Below, in pieces: positions 17,753 through 25,817 of a stretch of 64,000 nucleotides of DNA (position 1 is the stretch's first letter; each line of letters opens with the position of its first letter). Under the pieces are notes generated by a model, which saw nothing but the letters and a program-made list of their open reading frames with translations, had not been told where the DNA came from and did no database searches. The DNA is from Pseudomonas lactis. GTDB taxonomy: Bacteria > Pseudomonadota > Gammaproteobacteria > Pseudomonadales > Pseudomonadaceae. The stretch is from contig NZ_JYLO01000006.1 in NCBI RefSeq assembly GCF_001439845.1, positions 337,229 through 401,228 of the forward strand, in the 5' to 3' direction. A program made the translations under genes and the position numbers.

Positions 17753-17783
17753 TTGACCTTGCCACTACGGGAACCTTTAGGCT
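17753..17783 (+). promoter_or_regulatory. CueR-like (MerR-family) promoter of the flc operon
   Basis: A -35 box TTGACC (17753-17758) and a -10 box TAGGCT (17778-17783) are separated by 19 bases, the stretched spacing typical of MerR-family activators. The spacer carries the left half-site ACCTTGCC, as in copper-responsive CueR promoters of pseudomonads, and a weaker right half-site GGGAACCT. It lies about 45 bases before the first flc gene. Copper induction of the homologous P. aeruginosa genes is established; CueR control here is inferred. Confidence 0.65.
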
Positions 17784-17830
17784 TTTTTCCGAGTATGCCC
17801 AACCACAAAAACAAGATTCAGGGGTTATCA

Positions 17831-18826
17831 ATGGATACTGCTGCCCTGCAACAACGCTCGGATTCCGATCTCTTCACCACCGCCTCGCGGCTGATGACGA
17901 ATGCCTTGGAACCTGGCGCCAATTACACCCAGGTCACCCGCGCGCTGGAAGCGCTGCTCGCACTGACTCGGCAAGGCCTGGCGGGAGACGCTGGCGCCTA
18001 CGCGCATTACCAGTCAGCCTTGCTGCAATTGCACATTCCCGGTGACCCACGCACCGAACCGACCCGGCGCTGGATGGCCAGCGAGGTTTACCGCGTCGAA
18101 GATGAGTTCGCCGCCGACTTGCCGGGCTTCACCGCGTTGCCGGTGGAGGCGTTCCGTCAGCAGGTCGACGCTGAAATCGCTGCACGCAGCCGGGTCAACC
18201 ACCCGATGTCGGTGCACCTGTTCCAAGGGACGCCGCCGGTGCAGGATGTGCGCTTCTTCCTGGAGCATCACTGGACCCGTTCCTACAACTTCTACAGCCT
18301 GCTGGCCGAACTGGCCTTTCGCTTCGAAGCCATCGAAGACGCCTCGGTGTTTTACCGCAACCTGTACGGTGAAGCAGGGGCTGAGACGCCGCAGCGTTCG
18401 CACCCGGCGATGCTCGCCCATCTGATGGAGTATTTCGATATTCCGCTGGCCATCGACTTCCCCGCGCTGCATCCGCTGGAAAAGGCCTACCTGAATAATC
18501 GCATTCGCTGTGTGCGCCACACGGATGTCGCCTGGGGCCTTGCACTGCTCTATGCGGTGGAGTCTGTCAGTTGCGTCAACCATCGGCGCATCTACGAGCT
18601 GTTGCAGCGCCTCGACGTTCCAGAGCAGCCCAGCGAATTCCACCGCTTGCATGGCACCCAGGATGAGATCGACACCGAGGAAATGTGGGCCCTGATTGCC
18701 AAGTTTGCCAGCGAGGAGGGCTTTCAGCGCACGTTCATGCGCGCACTCAAGCGCCACTTCGAAATCAACAAGGCCTACTTCGACAGCCTGTGGCAGCAGA
18801 TGCAGGCCCAACGCCTGTCTGCCTGA
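17831..18826 (+). CDS. flcE: Haem-oxygenase-like iron enzyme of fluopsin C pathway (FlcE-like)
   Basis: A 331-residue protein of the haem-oxygenase-like iron oxidase (HDO) superfamily. Typical helical segments are visible: NHPMSVHLFQG, FFLEHHWTRSYNF, NLYGEAGAETPQRSHP (a Glu/His pair of the metal-site type) and WGLALLYAVES. It is the first gene of a five-gene operon with the same families as the P. aeruginosa fluopsin C genes: two iron enzymes, two lyases, one methyltransferase. In that pathway these iron enzymes oxidise and shorten a cysteine-derived intermediate. The letter is assigned by gene order. The ATG at 17831 has AGGGG upstream; a longer in-frame start at 17705 precedes the promoter and was rejected. 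Confidence 0.75.
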   Translation: MDTAALQQRSDSDLFTTASRLMTNALEPGANYTQVTRALEALLALTRQGLAGDAGAYAHYQSALLQLHIPGDPRTEPTRRWMASEVYRVEDEFAADLPGFTALPVEAFRQQVDAEIAARSRVNHPMSVHLFQGTPPVQDVRFFLEHHWTRSYNFYSLLAELAFRFEAIEDASVFYRNLYGEAGAETPQRSHPAMLAHLMEYFDIPLAIDFPALHPLEKAYLNNRIRCVRHTDVAWGLALLYAVESVSCVNHRRIYELLQRLDVPEQPSEFHRLHGTQDEIDTEEMWALIAKFASEEGFQRTFMRALKRHFEINKAYFDSLWQQMQAQRLSA

Positions 18827-18865
18827 ACGACCTGCGATCCGAAAACAAAAATAATGGAGCACATG

Positions 18866-19852
18866 ATGAGCCCACGTAATTTTTCCCTGCCGCAATTGCA
18901 AAATATTCACACGGCCGAAGCCCGTCTGTTGGCGGAAGCCTTGAAGCCGGACGCGACGTTCAATCGCATCGAAATTGCCGCCAATATGCTGCGCGCCCTG
19001 TGCGAGACCGGCCAACGCGGTGACGCCGCGAATGCGGCGCAGTGCCAGCAATTGCTGTACATCCTGTCGCTGAGCGATGACGTGGCCACCGCCTCGACCC
19101 GGCGTTGGCTGGCGAATGCCGTTTACAGCGTGCAAGAGCGTTTCATGCCGTCAGCCGACCTGGCATCGCCCTTGTCCGAGGCCGGTTTCCAGCAGCGCCT
19201 GGAAGAGCAGATTGCCGCGCAGTCGCGGGAAAACCATCCGATGTCGCAGTATGTGTTTGAAGGCAAAGCCTCTCGCGAGCAACTGCAGGTGTTTTTGCGC
19301 CACCAATGGTTCCGCACATACCGCCTGTACCGGGACGCCGCCGACCTGCTGGTCAACCTGACTGACGTAGACGAGGCGGCCGCCTTGGCGCGTTATCTCT
19401 ACGGTGAGTTGGGCGAAGAGGATGAGCAGCGTTCCCACCCGAAGCTGCTGGCCAAGTTGCTTGCCGCCGTGGGCCTGAATGCCGATTTCGAGGCGCTCTC
19501 GACGATGCCCGAGGAAATCGCCTACCTCAACAACCGCGCCCGCTGTTTCCGCAACCCCGATGTCGGCTGGGGCCTGGCGGTGTTCTACATCACTGAACTG
19601 GTGGTGCCGGGCAACCACGGCAAGTTGTACAACGCCCTGCGCAATGCGGGCTTGAGCCAGGACGACGCGGAGTATTACGAAGTGCATATCAGCCTGGTGC
19701 CGCCACGGGCCAAGCGTGAATGGGCACTGATCTCACGGCGTATTCCTGACCTCGGGTTCCAGAACGCGTTCCTGACGTCTTTGGCCGAGCACTTCCGGCT
19801 GGAGCGGGCTTACTACGATGCAGTCTGGGAACACGTGCAACGCGTGAAGTAG
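18866..19852 (+). CDS. flcD: Second haem-oxygenase-like iron enzyme (FlcD-like)
   Basis: A 328-residue paralogue of the preceding gene. It keeps the same landmarks: NHPMSQYVFEG, VFLRHQWFRTYRLY, YLYGELGEEDEQRSHP, AYLNNRARCFRNPDVGWGL split across about residues 222-240. Two iron-dependent enzymes act in fluopsin C synthesis, one giving an oxime and the other removing a methylene carbon; which one this is cannot be read from sequence. The ATG at 18866 is chosen because GGAG lies six bases upstream; ATGs at 18854 and 18863 are in frame. It follows the first gene by 39 bases and probably shares its transcript. Confidence 0.75.
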   Translation: MSPRNFSLPQLQNIHTAEARLLAEALKPDATFNRIEIAANMLRALCETGQRGDAANAAQCQQLLYILSLSDDVATASTRRWLANAVYSVQERFMPSADLASPLSEAGFQQRLEEQIAAQSRENHPMSQYVFEGKASREQLQVFLRHQWFRTYRLYRDAADLLVNLTDVDEAAALARYLYGELGEEDEQRSHPKLLAKLLAAVGLNADFEALSTMPEEIAYLNNRARCFRNPDVGWGLAVFYITELVVPGNHGKLYNALRNAGLSQDDAEYYEVHISLVPPRAKREWALISRRIPDLGFQNAFLTSLAEHFRLERAYYDAVWEHVQRVK

Positions 19853-19882
19853 CCCTCCTTAGGACAACGCGAGTAACTCGAC

Positions 19883-21317
19883 ATGCCAAGTCATATCACT
19901 GAATCCCGTATCCACGGGGGGCGCTTACTCGTCCCCGGAATTTGCCGCGATCTTCTCTGATGCCAATCAGGTGCAGAAGTGGCTTGATGTTGAAACGGCG
20001 CTGGCGGCGACCCAGGCGCAGATGGGCCTCATCCCCCACGAGGCCGCCCGGGAGATTGCCCGGGTAGCCAGCGTGGAACTGCTGGACCTCGACGCGTTGG
20101 GGCGCGAGGGCCTGGAAACCGGGCACATCCTGGTGCCGACCCTGCGCGCCTTGCAGGGGTTATGTGCCGATGGGCTGGGTGAATACGTGCATTACGGCGT
20201 CACCACCCAGGACATCCTCGACACCGGCCTCATCCTGCAAATCCGCGATGCCTGGGGCCTGGTGGTGCAGCGCCTGCGCGGCATCCGTGGGCATTTGCTC
20301 ACGCTCGCCTTGCGCCACAAGCACACGCCGATGGTCGCCAGGACTCATGGGCAGCACGCACTGCCCACCACGTTTGGCTACAAGGTGGCGGTGTGGGTCG
20401 ATGAGATCGATCGGCACCTTGAACGCTTTGACGAAGCCTATGCGCGGGTGATGGTCGGTAACCTGACCGGCGCCGTGGGCACCCTGGCCGGGCTTGGCCC
20501 GCAGGGTTTGGATGTGCAGCGCCGCACCCTGGAAAGCCTGGGCCTGGCGGCGCCATTGAGCAGTTGGCACAGCGCCCGCGACCGCATTCTGGAGGCGGCG
20601 TGGTTGCTGGTGCAGGCGTCGGCAACGTTGGGCCGTGTCGCCAATGAGATCTACCACCTGCAGCGCACCGAGATCGATGAAGTGCGCGAAGGCCGACGGG
20701 CAGGGCAGGTGGGGAGCAGCACCATGCCCCACAAGCAAAACCCGTCGACGGTGGACCTGATCAGTGCGCTGTCGCGGCTGGTGCGCGCTCAGATGGTTGC
20801 GCTGACCGACGCCGCGTTCCAGTTGCACGAGCGTGACGGTACCACCTGGCGCATCGAATGGGCGGCCTTGCCGGAGCTGTTCATTTACGCCGGTGCCTTG
20901 CTCGCCCGTATGGACGGCTTGCTGCTGGCTGGGCTGGAGGTGCGTGAAGCGCGCATGCGTAGCAACCTGGACGTGCTGGGCGGGCTGATCCTGTCGGAGC
21001 GGGTGATGCTCGCGCTGGCGCCTCGGTGTGGCAAGCAGACAGCCCATCACCTGGTGCACGACATCGCCCTGCAGGCCCAAGACACAGGCGTCTGCTTTCG
21101 CGACGCGCTGCTTGGTGACTCGCGGCTGCAGGGTTGTTTCAGCCCGCAAACGCTCGATGACCTGCTTGACCCGACGACCTACACGGGGCTTGCCGCCGAG
21201 ATGGTCGATTTGGTGGCAACTAAAGCACTGCCTCGCGCTTGCGGCCATGGCCTTGAAGCGACGCAGGCTACCCCAGGCAATACCAGTCAGTCCCAATACG
21301 CGATGGAGGGTATGTGA
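19883..21317 (+). CDS. flcC: Fluopsin-pathway lyase (FlcC-like), frameshifted near the start
   Basis: A fumarase/adenylosuccinate-lyase superfamily enzyme. Conserved blocks are VHYGVTTQDI, VARTHGQHALPTTFG and the signature GSSTMPHKQNP. In the flc pathway two such lyases add and later remove a fumarate-derived group on the cysteine sulphur. The ATG at 19883 reads MPSHITESRIHGG, then hits G6 (19916-19921), leaves frame and stops at 19958. Removing one G continues as AYSSPEFAAIFSDANQ into the long frame. The reconstructed N-terminus aligns with the next lyase (HILDSKTHGSGY). As written, only an internal start such as GTG 19971 could give a shortened 448-residue protein. It may be a mutation, a phase-variable tract or a sequence error. 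Confidence 0.75.
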
Positions 21318-22765
21318 TGGATGCGCAAACATTGGAAGTGACCGCCCGTGCATCTTGCACCGCACGGTCGGACCACCCAGGCTTTGATCATGACGGCGAG
21401 CAATGCCGCCACGAACACAGCCACATTCTCGATTCGAAAACCCACGGTTCAGGCTATGCCGGCCCGCAGAGCCGCAAGATTTTCTGCAGTCATTGTCGCC
21501 TGCAACGTTGGCTGGACGTGGAAGCGGCGCTGGCGATGGCCCAGGCCGATGTCAACATCATCCCGCGCGAGGCGGCCCTGGAGATCGAAAAGGCCGCGTT
21601 GCTGTCGGGCATCAATGTGCGCCAACTGGCCGAGGGCGTGGCAGCCACTGGGCATTCGCTGATGCCATTGCTCAGCGCCCTGCAAAAAAACTGCAGCCCC
21701 AGTGCCCGTGAGTACGTGCATTACGGCGCTACCACCCAAGACATCCAGGACACCGCCCAGTCCCTGGAAATGCGCGATGTGCTTGATGCAATGGACCAGG
21801 CCCTGGAGACCTTGCTGGGCAAGTTGTCGACCCTGGCCGATGCGCACCGTGACTCGCTGATGGTCGCCAGGACCCACTCGATTCCCGCCTTGCCGACCAC
21901 CTTCGGGCTGAAGGTCGCCGGCTGGATCGATGAGCTGTTGCGCCACCGTCAGCGCCTGGCCGAGGCGCGCCAGCGGGTGCTGGTGGTGCAGTTGTTCGGC
22001 GGGGTCGGCACCATGGCGGCGTTCGGCCCGGATGCCATGCCGATGCTAGAGCGTTTTGCCCAGCGCTTGTCGCTGCAAGTCCCCCTCACGGGCTGGCATG
22101 TGTCCCGTGACCGCGTTGCCGAGTTCGTCAGCACCCTGGCCATGGTCACCGCCTCGTTGGCCCGCGTTGCCGATGAAATCCGTACGCTCAATCGCTGGGA
22201 AATCGCTGAAGTGGAAGTGGGCTGGAGCGACCAACAGATCGGCAGCAGCACCATGCCGCACAAACGCAACCCCGAAGGTTGCGAGCAGGTGGTGGTGTTG
22301 GCGCGGCTGGCCAAGGCCCAGGTCATGCTCGCGCTGGACGCGATGATTCTTGAGCATGAGCGTGATTACCGCGGCACGCGGTTGGAGTGGTGCGCGGTCG
22401 CGGACGTTTCCCACTATGCGCTGATGGCGCTCTCGATTCTGACCGAGACCATCGACGGGCTCACCGTGAATGTGCAGAAGATGGAATGCACCGCCCAGGC
22501 CTATGGCGATGCCATCTGCACCGAAGCGGTGGTGTTCGAAATGGCGCGCAAGCTGGGCAAGAGCAGCGCTTACCAGATCATCTTCGAAGTGTCCCAGGCC
22601 AGCCAGCGCAATCACGTGTCGATCCGCGAGGCAATCGAGGCCGATGCGCGGGTGCTTGCGGTCATGAATGACGGCGCCCTGGCCCGGCTGTTCGAACCCC
22701 GGACGCACCTGGGCATGTCCGAACGCATTGTTGACAACGTGCTGGCCAAGCTCGCCGGCCACTGA
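21317..22765 (+). CDS. flcB: Fluopsin-pathway lyase (FlcB-like) with His/Cys-rich N-terminal extension
   Basis: A second fumarase/adenylosuccinate-lyase family protein, 482 residues. Conserved blocks are VHYGATTQDIQDT, VARTHSIPALPTTFG and GSSTMPHKRNPEG, so the catalytic His and Ser regions are present. The ATG at 21317 has an excellent GGAGGG site and overlaps the end of the preceding gene; a GTG at 21314 is also in frame. Compared with its paralogue, it has about 33 extra N-terminal residues rich in His and Cys (H20, H25, C30, H32, H34, H36, H43). It is probably one of the two fumarate-dependent lyases of the pathway. The letter is by gene order. Confidence 0.78.
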   Translation: MDAQTLEVTARASCTARSDHPGFDHDGEQCRHEHSHILDSKTHGSGYAGPQSRKIFCSHCRLQRWLDVEAALAMAQADVNIIPREAALEIEKAALLSGINVRQLAEGVAATGHSLMPLLSALQKNCSPSAREYVHYGATTQDIQDTAQSLEMRDVLDAMDQALETLLGKLSTLADAHRDSLMVARTHSIPALPTTFGLKVAGWIDELLRHRQRLAEARQRVLVVQLFGGVGTMAAFGPDAMPMLERFAQRLSLQVPLTGWHVSRDRVAEFVSTLAMVTASLARVADEIRTLNRWEIAEVEVGWSDQQIGSSTMPHKRNPEGCEQVVVLARLAKAQVMLALDAMILEHERDYRGTRLEWCAVADVSHYALMALSILTETIDGLTVNVQKMECTAQAYGDAICTEAVVFEMARKLGKSSAYQIIFEVSQASQRNHVSIREAIEADARVLAVMNDGALARLFEPRTHLGMSERIVDNVLAKLAGH

Positions 22766-22810
22766 TCATTGATCTCTGAACAGACTTGCAAATTCATCAA
22801 GGAGCGACAG

Positions 22811-23884
22811 ATGTCCAACGTTATGGAAGTTGATAAAGCCAAGGTCCAGCAATTTTCGGCGCGCATCATGGAGGATTACGGCAACACGCTGCGCGGCGCC
22901 ATGCTCTACATTGGCGACCAGCTCGGCTTGTTCAAGGCATTGGCTGACGGCCAGGCGGTGACCCTGGAAGAGTTAGCGCACAAGACCGGCTACAACGCAC
23001 GTTACTTGCGCGAATGGCTGGGCAGCATGGCCACTGGCAATTACGTGACCTACGACGCGCAAACCCGCCGCTACCAGATGCCGGCTGAATTTGTGCCAGT
23101 GCTGGCCGATGAAGACTCGCCGTATTTCGCCGGTGGCATTATCCAGCTGAGCGTGCCGTTCGTGAGCATGGCGCCCAAGGTCATTGAAGCCTTCCGCCAC
23201 GGCGGGGGTTGCGCCGAAGAGGCGTTCCCGCTGGAAACCTGGAAAGGCATGGAGCGCATGACCATGCCCTGGTACAAGCACTACCTGGTCCAGCACTGGA
23301 TCCCGTCCCTGGACGGCGTCGAAGAGAAGCTCAAGACCGGCGGCAGTGTGCTGGATTTCGGCTGTGGCGCGGGCTTGGCGGCGATCACCATGGCCAAGGC
23401 CTACCCCGAGGCGCGCATTGTCGGCTGCGACTTCCACCTGCCTTCCATCGAGTTGGCGCGGGCCAACGCCGAGGCGGCTGGTGTGGGTGACCGGGTGCAA
23501 TTCGAGGTGAACGACTCCGATGCCTTGCGCGGTCAGCAATTCGACTTCGTGACCACCTTTGTGGTGATCCACGATGCCACCGACCCTCAACAGATGCTCA
23601 AGGATTTGCGCGCCGCCACGGCCGAAGACGGTACCTACCTGATGGTGGAACTCAACCTGTCCGAAGAGCTGCACGAAAACATGAACCTGTTCGGGCGTGT
23701 CATGTACCCGCAGAGCACCCTCTATTGCATGACCTGTTCGCTGTCCCATGGCGGCGCCGGGCTGGGGGCGTTCATGGGCGAGAAGCGTGCCCGTCAGATG
23801 GCGCAAGCCGCCGGGTTCAGCCGCTTCCGTAAAGTGCCCTCGGAGTGGCCGCCAATGCCGGCGCTGTTCGAACTCAAGCCTTGA
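22811..23884 (+). CDS. flcA: SAM-dependent methyltransferase of fluopsin C pathway (FlcA-like)
   Basis: A 357-residue class I methyltransferase. An N-terminal winged-helix-like dimerisation region (about 20-100: LGLFKALADGQAVTLEEL... YNARYLREWLGSM) precedes the SAM-binding fold with motif I VLDFGCGAGLAAITMA near residues 180-195 and an acidic second strand (RIVGCDFH). The last gene of the operon, it is expected to N-methylate the thiohydroxamate that binds copper as fluopsin C. The ATG at 22811 follows AAGGAGCGACAG; a longer start at 22769 lacks such a site. The 45-base gap to the preceding gene suggests co-transcription. The specific role is inferred from operon composition. Confidence 0.78.
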   Translation: MSNVMEVDKAKVQQFSARIMEDYGNTLRGAMLYIGDQLGLFKALADGQAVTLEELAHKTGYNARYLREWLGSMATGNYVTYDAQTRRYQMPAEFVPVLADEDSPYFAGGIIQLSVPFVSMAPKVIEAFRHGGGCAEEAFPLETWKGMERMTMPWYKHYLVQHWIPSLDGVEEKLKTGGSVLDFGCGAGLAAITMAKAYPEARIVGCDFHLPSIELARANAEAAGVGDRVQFEVNDSDALRGQQFDFVTTFVVIHDATDPQQMLKDLRAATAEDGTYLMVELNLSEELHENMNLFGRVMYPQSTLYCMTCSLSHGGAGLGAFMGEKRARQMAQAAGFSRFRKVPSEWPPMPALFELKP

Positions 23885-23994
23885 TATGAGCCATCCGGCC
23901 ATTGCGTTGCGCATTAAGGCAATTTAATGGCCCCTTTGTAACAAAATCCTCGCCAAAATCACTTTTATTTTCAGGTGGTTAGGTGAGGATGCAA

Positions 23995-24324
23995 ATGCGC
24001 TCTGTGGGAATGATGCTGATTGCCTGCTCCCTGGCCGGCGGCGCGACTGTCGCGCAGGCCAGGGAATTGCGCGAAGGTGACAAGTACATGTGCAGTTGGG
24101 GCGCAGGCACGGCCGCCAGGGCCCAGGAACTCAAGTTATCCGGCGTTTCGCTGTACGCCGCCCGGCAGAAGATCCAGACCCTCAAGTTCAGCAAATCGTG
24201 GATGCGCATGATGGCCATGGGCATCACCGAGCAGACCTATGACAGTCGCTCACGGCTCAAGCCCGAGGCGATTCGTCAAAGCTTTTACCAGGATTGCCTG
24301 CGCTACAAGGTGGCGCGCAAGTAA
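23995..24324 (+). CDS. Small exported protein of unknown function
   Basis: A 109-residue protein with a clear signal peptide (MLIACSLAGGATVAQA, cleavage expected after AQA). The mature part of about 85 residues has two cysteines (CSWGAG and QDCLRYK) that could form a disulphide in the periplasm. I do not recognise a family. Of three in-frame starts (23983 GTG, 23989 ATG, 23995 ATG), the last is chosen because AGGTGAGG lies six bases upstream. It begins 110 bases after flcA. A hairpin at 24330 follows the stop. Confidence 0.65.
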   Translation: MRSVGMMLIACSLAGGATVAQARELREGDKYMCSWGAGTAARAQELKLSGVSLYAARQKIQTLKFSKSWMRMMAMGITEQTYDSRSRLKPEAIRQSFYQDCLRYKVARK

Positions 24325-24329
24325 TCGTA

Positions 24330-24353
24330 GCCCCGCACCAGCCGTGGGGCCTT
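24330..24353 (+). terminator. Probable intrinsic terminator
   Basis: An imperfect GC-rich hairpin (GCCCCGCAC, loop, GTGGGGC) followed by CTTT lies six bases after the stop of the small exported protein. The T-run is short, so termination may be partial. Confidence 0.5.
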
Positions 24354-24420
24354 TACAAATCCACGACAAACCCTGTGTGAGTATTTGCATACAATTGCGC
24401 ACTTCTTCATGGAGGCCGAT

Positions 24421-24867
24421 ATGCAAGTGCTGATTCGAACGGCGACACCCGATGACGTCGACACGCTGTGCGCGATTCGCACCGCGGTGGTGCAAAACCA
24501 CCTGAGCCTTGAACAGATGGCTGACCTGGGGATTACCCCACAGGTATTGAGCGACACGTTGCGCGCAGCCCCTTGCGGCTGGATCGCGGAAGTGGACGGC
24601 CAGGCGGCGGGGTTTTCCATGGTCGATCTGGATGAAGGCGAAGTATTCGCGATGTTCGTGCTGCCATCGCACGAGAAGCTTGGCCTGGGTCGCCAACTGA
24701 TGGCAGTGGCCGAGGCGGCCCTGTTTGCGCGCCACGACACGCTGTACCTGGTGACTGATGGGCGGGATGAAATCCGGGCCAACGGGTTCTATCAGCGCCT
24801 GGGCTGGTCCGTCGTGGGCCCGGTCGATGGTGATGACGTTCGTTATGAAAAGAGCAGGGCGCCATAA
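24421..24867 (+). CDS. GNAT-family N-acetyltransferase
   Basis: A 148-residue GNAT enzyme, which would move an acetyl group from acetyl-CoA to an unknown amine. Visible motifs are the start VLIRTATPDDVDTL, the motif A region MFVLPSHEKLGLGRQLMA with the pyrophosphate-binding LGLGRQL loop, and the late ANGFYQRLGW segment. The ATG at 24421 has GGAGG five bases upstream; a longer start at 24385 lacks one. A small membrane-protein gene begins 4 bases after the stop, suggesting a two-gene operon. Substrate cannot be predicted. Confidence 0.85.
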   Translation: MQVLIRTATPDDVDTLCAIRTAVVQNHLSLEQMADLGITPQVLSDTLRAAPCGWIAEVDGQAAGFSMVDLDEGEVFAMFVLPSHEKLGLGRQLMAVAEAALFARHDTLYLVTDGRDEIRANGFYQRLGWSVVGPVDGDDVRYEKSRAP

Positions 24868-24871
24868 GGCC

Positions 24872-25132
24872 ATGAATGCCCCAGAGCCTCCATCGTCCAA
24901 CGGCTTGCGCTACCTCGCGGTGGGTGTGCTGGGCATCGCCGTGCTGCTGGGGTTCTATTTCATTCAACTCAACGCCAAGGTCGACCGCCAGCGCGAAGAG
25001 GCGGCTGAACGCCTGACGCTGTGTCGTCATCTGGAGGCCGTGGTGGGCGCCACTGCTTCCAGTCGTGAGGCCCTTCAAGAAACATGCAAGCAGTTAAGTG
25101 AACAGTTACTTGAAAGCGCTACGCCCGATTAA
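24872..25132 (+). CDS. Small single-pass membrane protein with coiled-coil tail
   Basis: An 86-residue protein with one hydrophobic helix (YLAVGVLGIAVLLGFYFIQL, about residues 14-33), followed by a charged, probably coiled-coil segment (KVDRQREEAAERLTLCRHLE). No family is recognised. It starts 4 bases after the acetyltransferase stop, so it is probably co-transcribed with it. A longer in-frame start at 24758 lies inside the previous gene and was rejected. Confidence 0.65.
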   Translation: MNAPEPPSSNGLRYLAVGVLGIAVLLGFYFIQLNAKVDRQREEAAERLTLCRHLEAVVGATASSREALQETCKQLSEQLLESATPD

Positions 25133-25269
25133 TAACCATTTTTTATACAGGGGCTTACTGTCGTTACTTGCACCAAAAAGTAGCACGACTACTGCTTTCC
25201 ACCTTAAAAAACATGTGGTTATTGAATGACTTACGAGGCTTTCAATCCGACGAAAGGATTAAAATAATC

Positions 25270-25298
25270 TTGTTACATGTTTTTACAATCGCTACTAT
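25270..25298 (+). promoter_or_regulatory. Sigma-70-type promoter of a candidate small RNA
   Basis: TTGTTA (25270-25275) and TACTAT (25293-25298) are separated by 17 bases, a good housekeeping-type promoter in a locally AT-rich intergenic region. Transcription should start near 25304-25306, leading straight into a short stretch that ends at a strong intrinsic terminator. Confidence 0.5.
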
Positions 25299-25303
25299 AG
25301 CCG

Positions 25304-25372
25304 GGCGTTCACCTCCCACGGTTTATGCATTTTTAAATCCCAAGTTTCCATCAGCTACTTGGGATTTTTTTT
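25304..25372 (+). ncRNA. Candidate small RNA of about 70 nt
   Basis: This stretch lies between a plausible promoter (25270-25298) and a perfect terminator (25335-25372), with no credible ORF inside. The 5' part is unstructured by eye and contains ACCTCCC (25311-25317), complementary to the core of a Shine-Dalgarno sequence. The 3' half is the terminator hairpin. This resembles Hfq-type small RNAs in build. I do not recognise it as a named Pseudomonas sRNA. Confidence 0.45.
25335..25372 (+). terminator. Strong intrinsic terminator
   Basis: A perfect 11-bp stem (AAATCCCAAGT, 11-base loop, ACTTGGGATTT) runs into a tract of eight T. It lies 200 bases after the nearest upstream gene stop (25132), so it more likely ends a separate short transcript than the acetyltransferase operon. 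Confidence 0.85.
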
Positions 25373-25532
25373 GCCCGCGATTTAATCTCGGTCTGTCGTT
25401 CATGGCGGGTGACGCCCTACAAAGTGAGGGCTGGCTAACACTTTTGCGTTAATTGTCCGGCGGCCGGCAAAACCTTATCTATGCTGCTTGCATCACCTCA
25501 ATCGGGTAGAACCCAGGGACGGGGGGCTGATC

Positions 25533-25817
25533 ATGATTTCCATCACCGAATTCAACCGCATCATGGCCTCAGGCTTCCTGCCGCTGGCGTGTGAGTGCTG
25601 CCTTAACAGCGACGGCTCGCTGCGCATCAGCGTGTTCGAGCCTGCGTCCGGTCGTGTCGACTTGCTGTTGACCCGTGTATCGCCCGAGGGCCTGGACAGC
25701 ATCCGTGCCATCTCCAACCTGATTGGTGAGTTGCGTACCGAGATAAAGGCCGGGCGCCGTGGGTTTGCTGCGGTGGGTTCTGTCCAGGGCGTCAGAGGCG
25801 CCGCAGGAAGGATTTGA
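25533..25817 (+). CDS. DUF1652 family protein
   Basis: A 94-residue protein of the DUF1652 family, common and often multi-copy in Pseudomonas, function unknown. The pattern MISITEFNRIMASGFLPL, CECCLNSDGSLRISVF and PASGRVDLLLT is characteristic. The ATG at 25533 is chosen with GGGGGG upstream; an in-frame start at 25488 is less likely. The last 26 bases overlap the end of the convergent NUDIX gene. Confidence 0.82.
   Translation: MISITEFNRIMASGFLPLACECCLNSDGSLRISVFEPASGRVDLLLTRVSPEGLDSIRAISNLIGELRTEIKAGRRGFAAVGSVQGVRGAAGRI

Noticed and set aside
19971..21317. Internal GTG as the true start of the first flc lyase
   Set aside because: It would remove the conserved Y-S-S-P-E-F block that matches the paralogous lyase; kept only as a fallback for a shortened product.
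25168..25452. 94-residue open frame on the + strand
   Set aside because: It runs through the candidate sRNA promoter and a strong terminator, has no ribosome binding site, and its protein looks like random translation.
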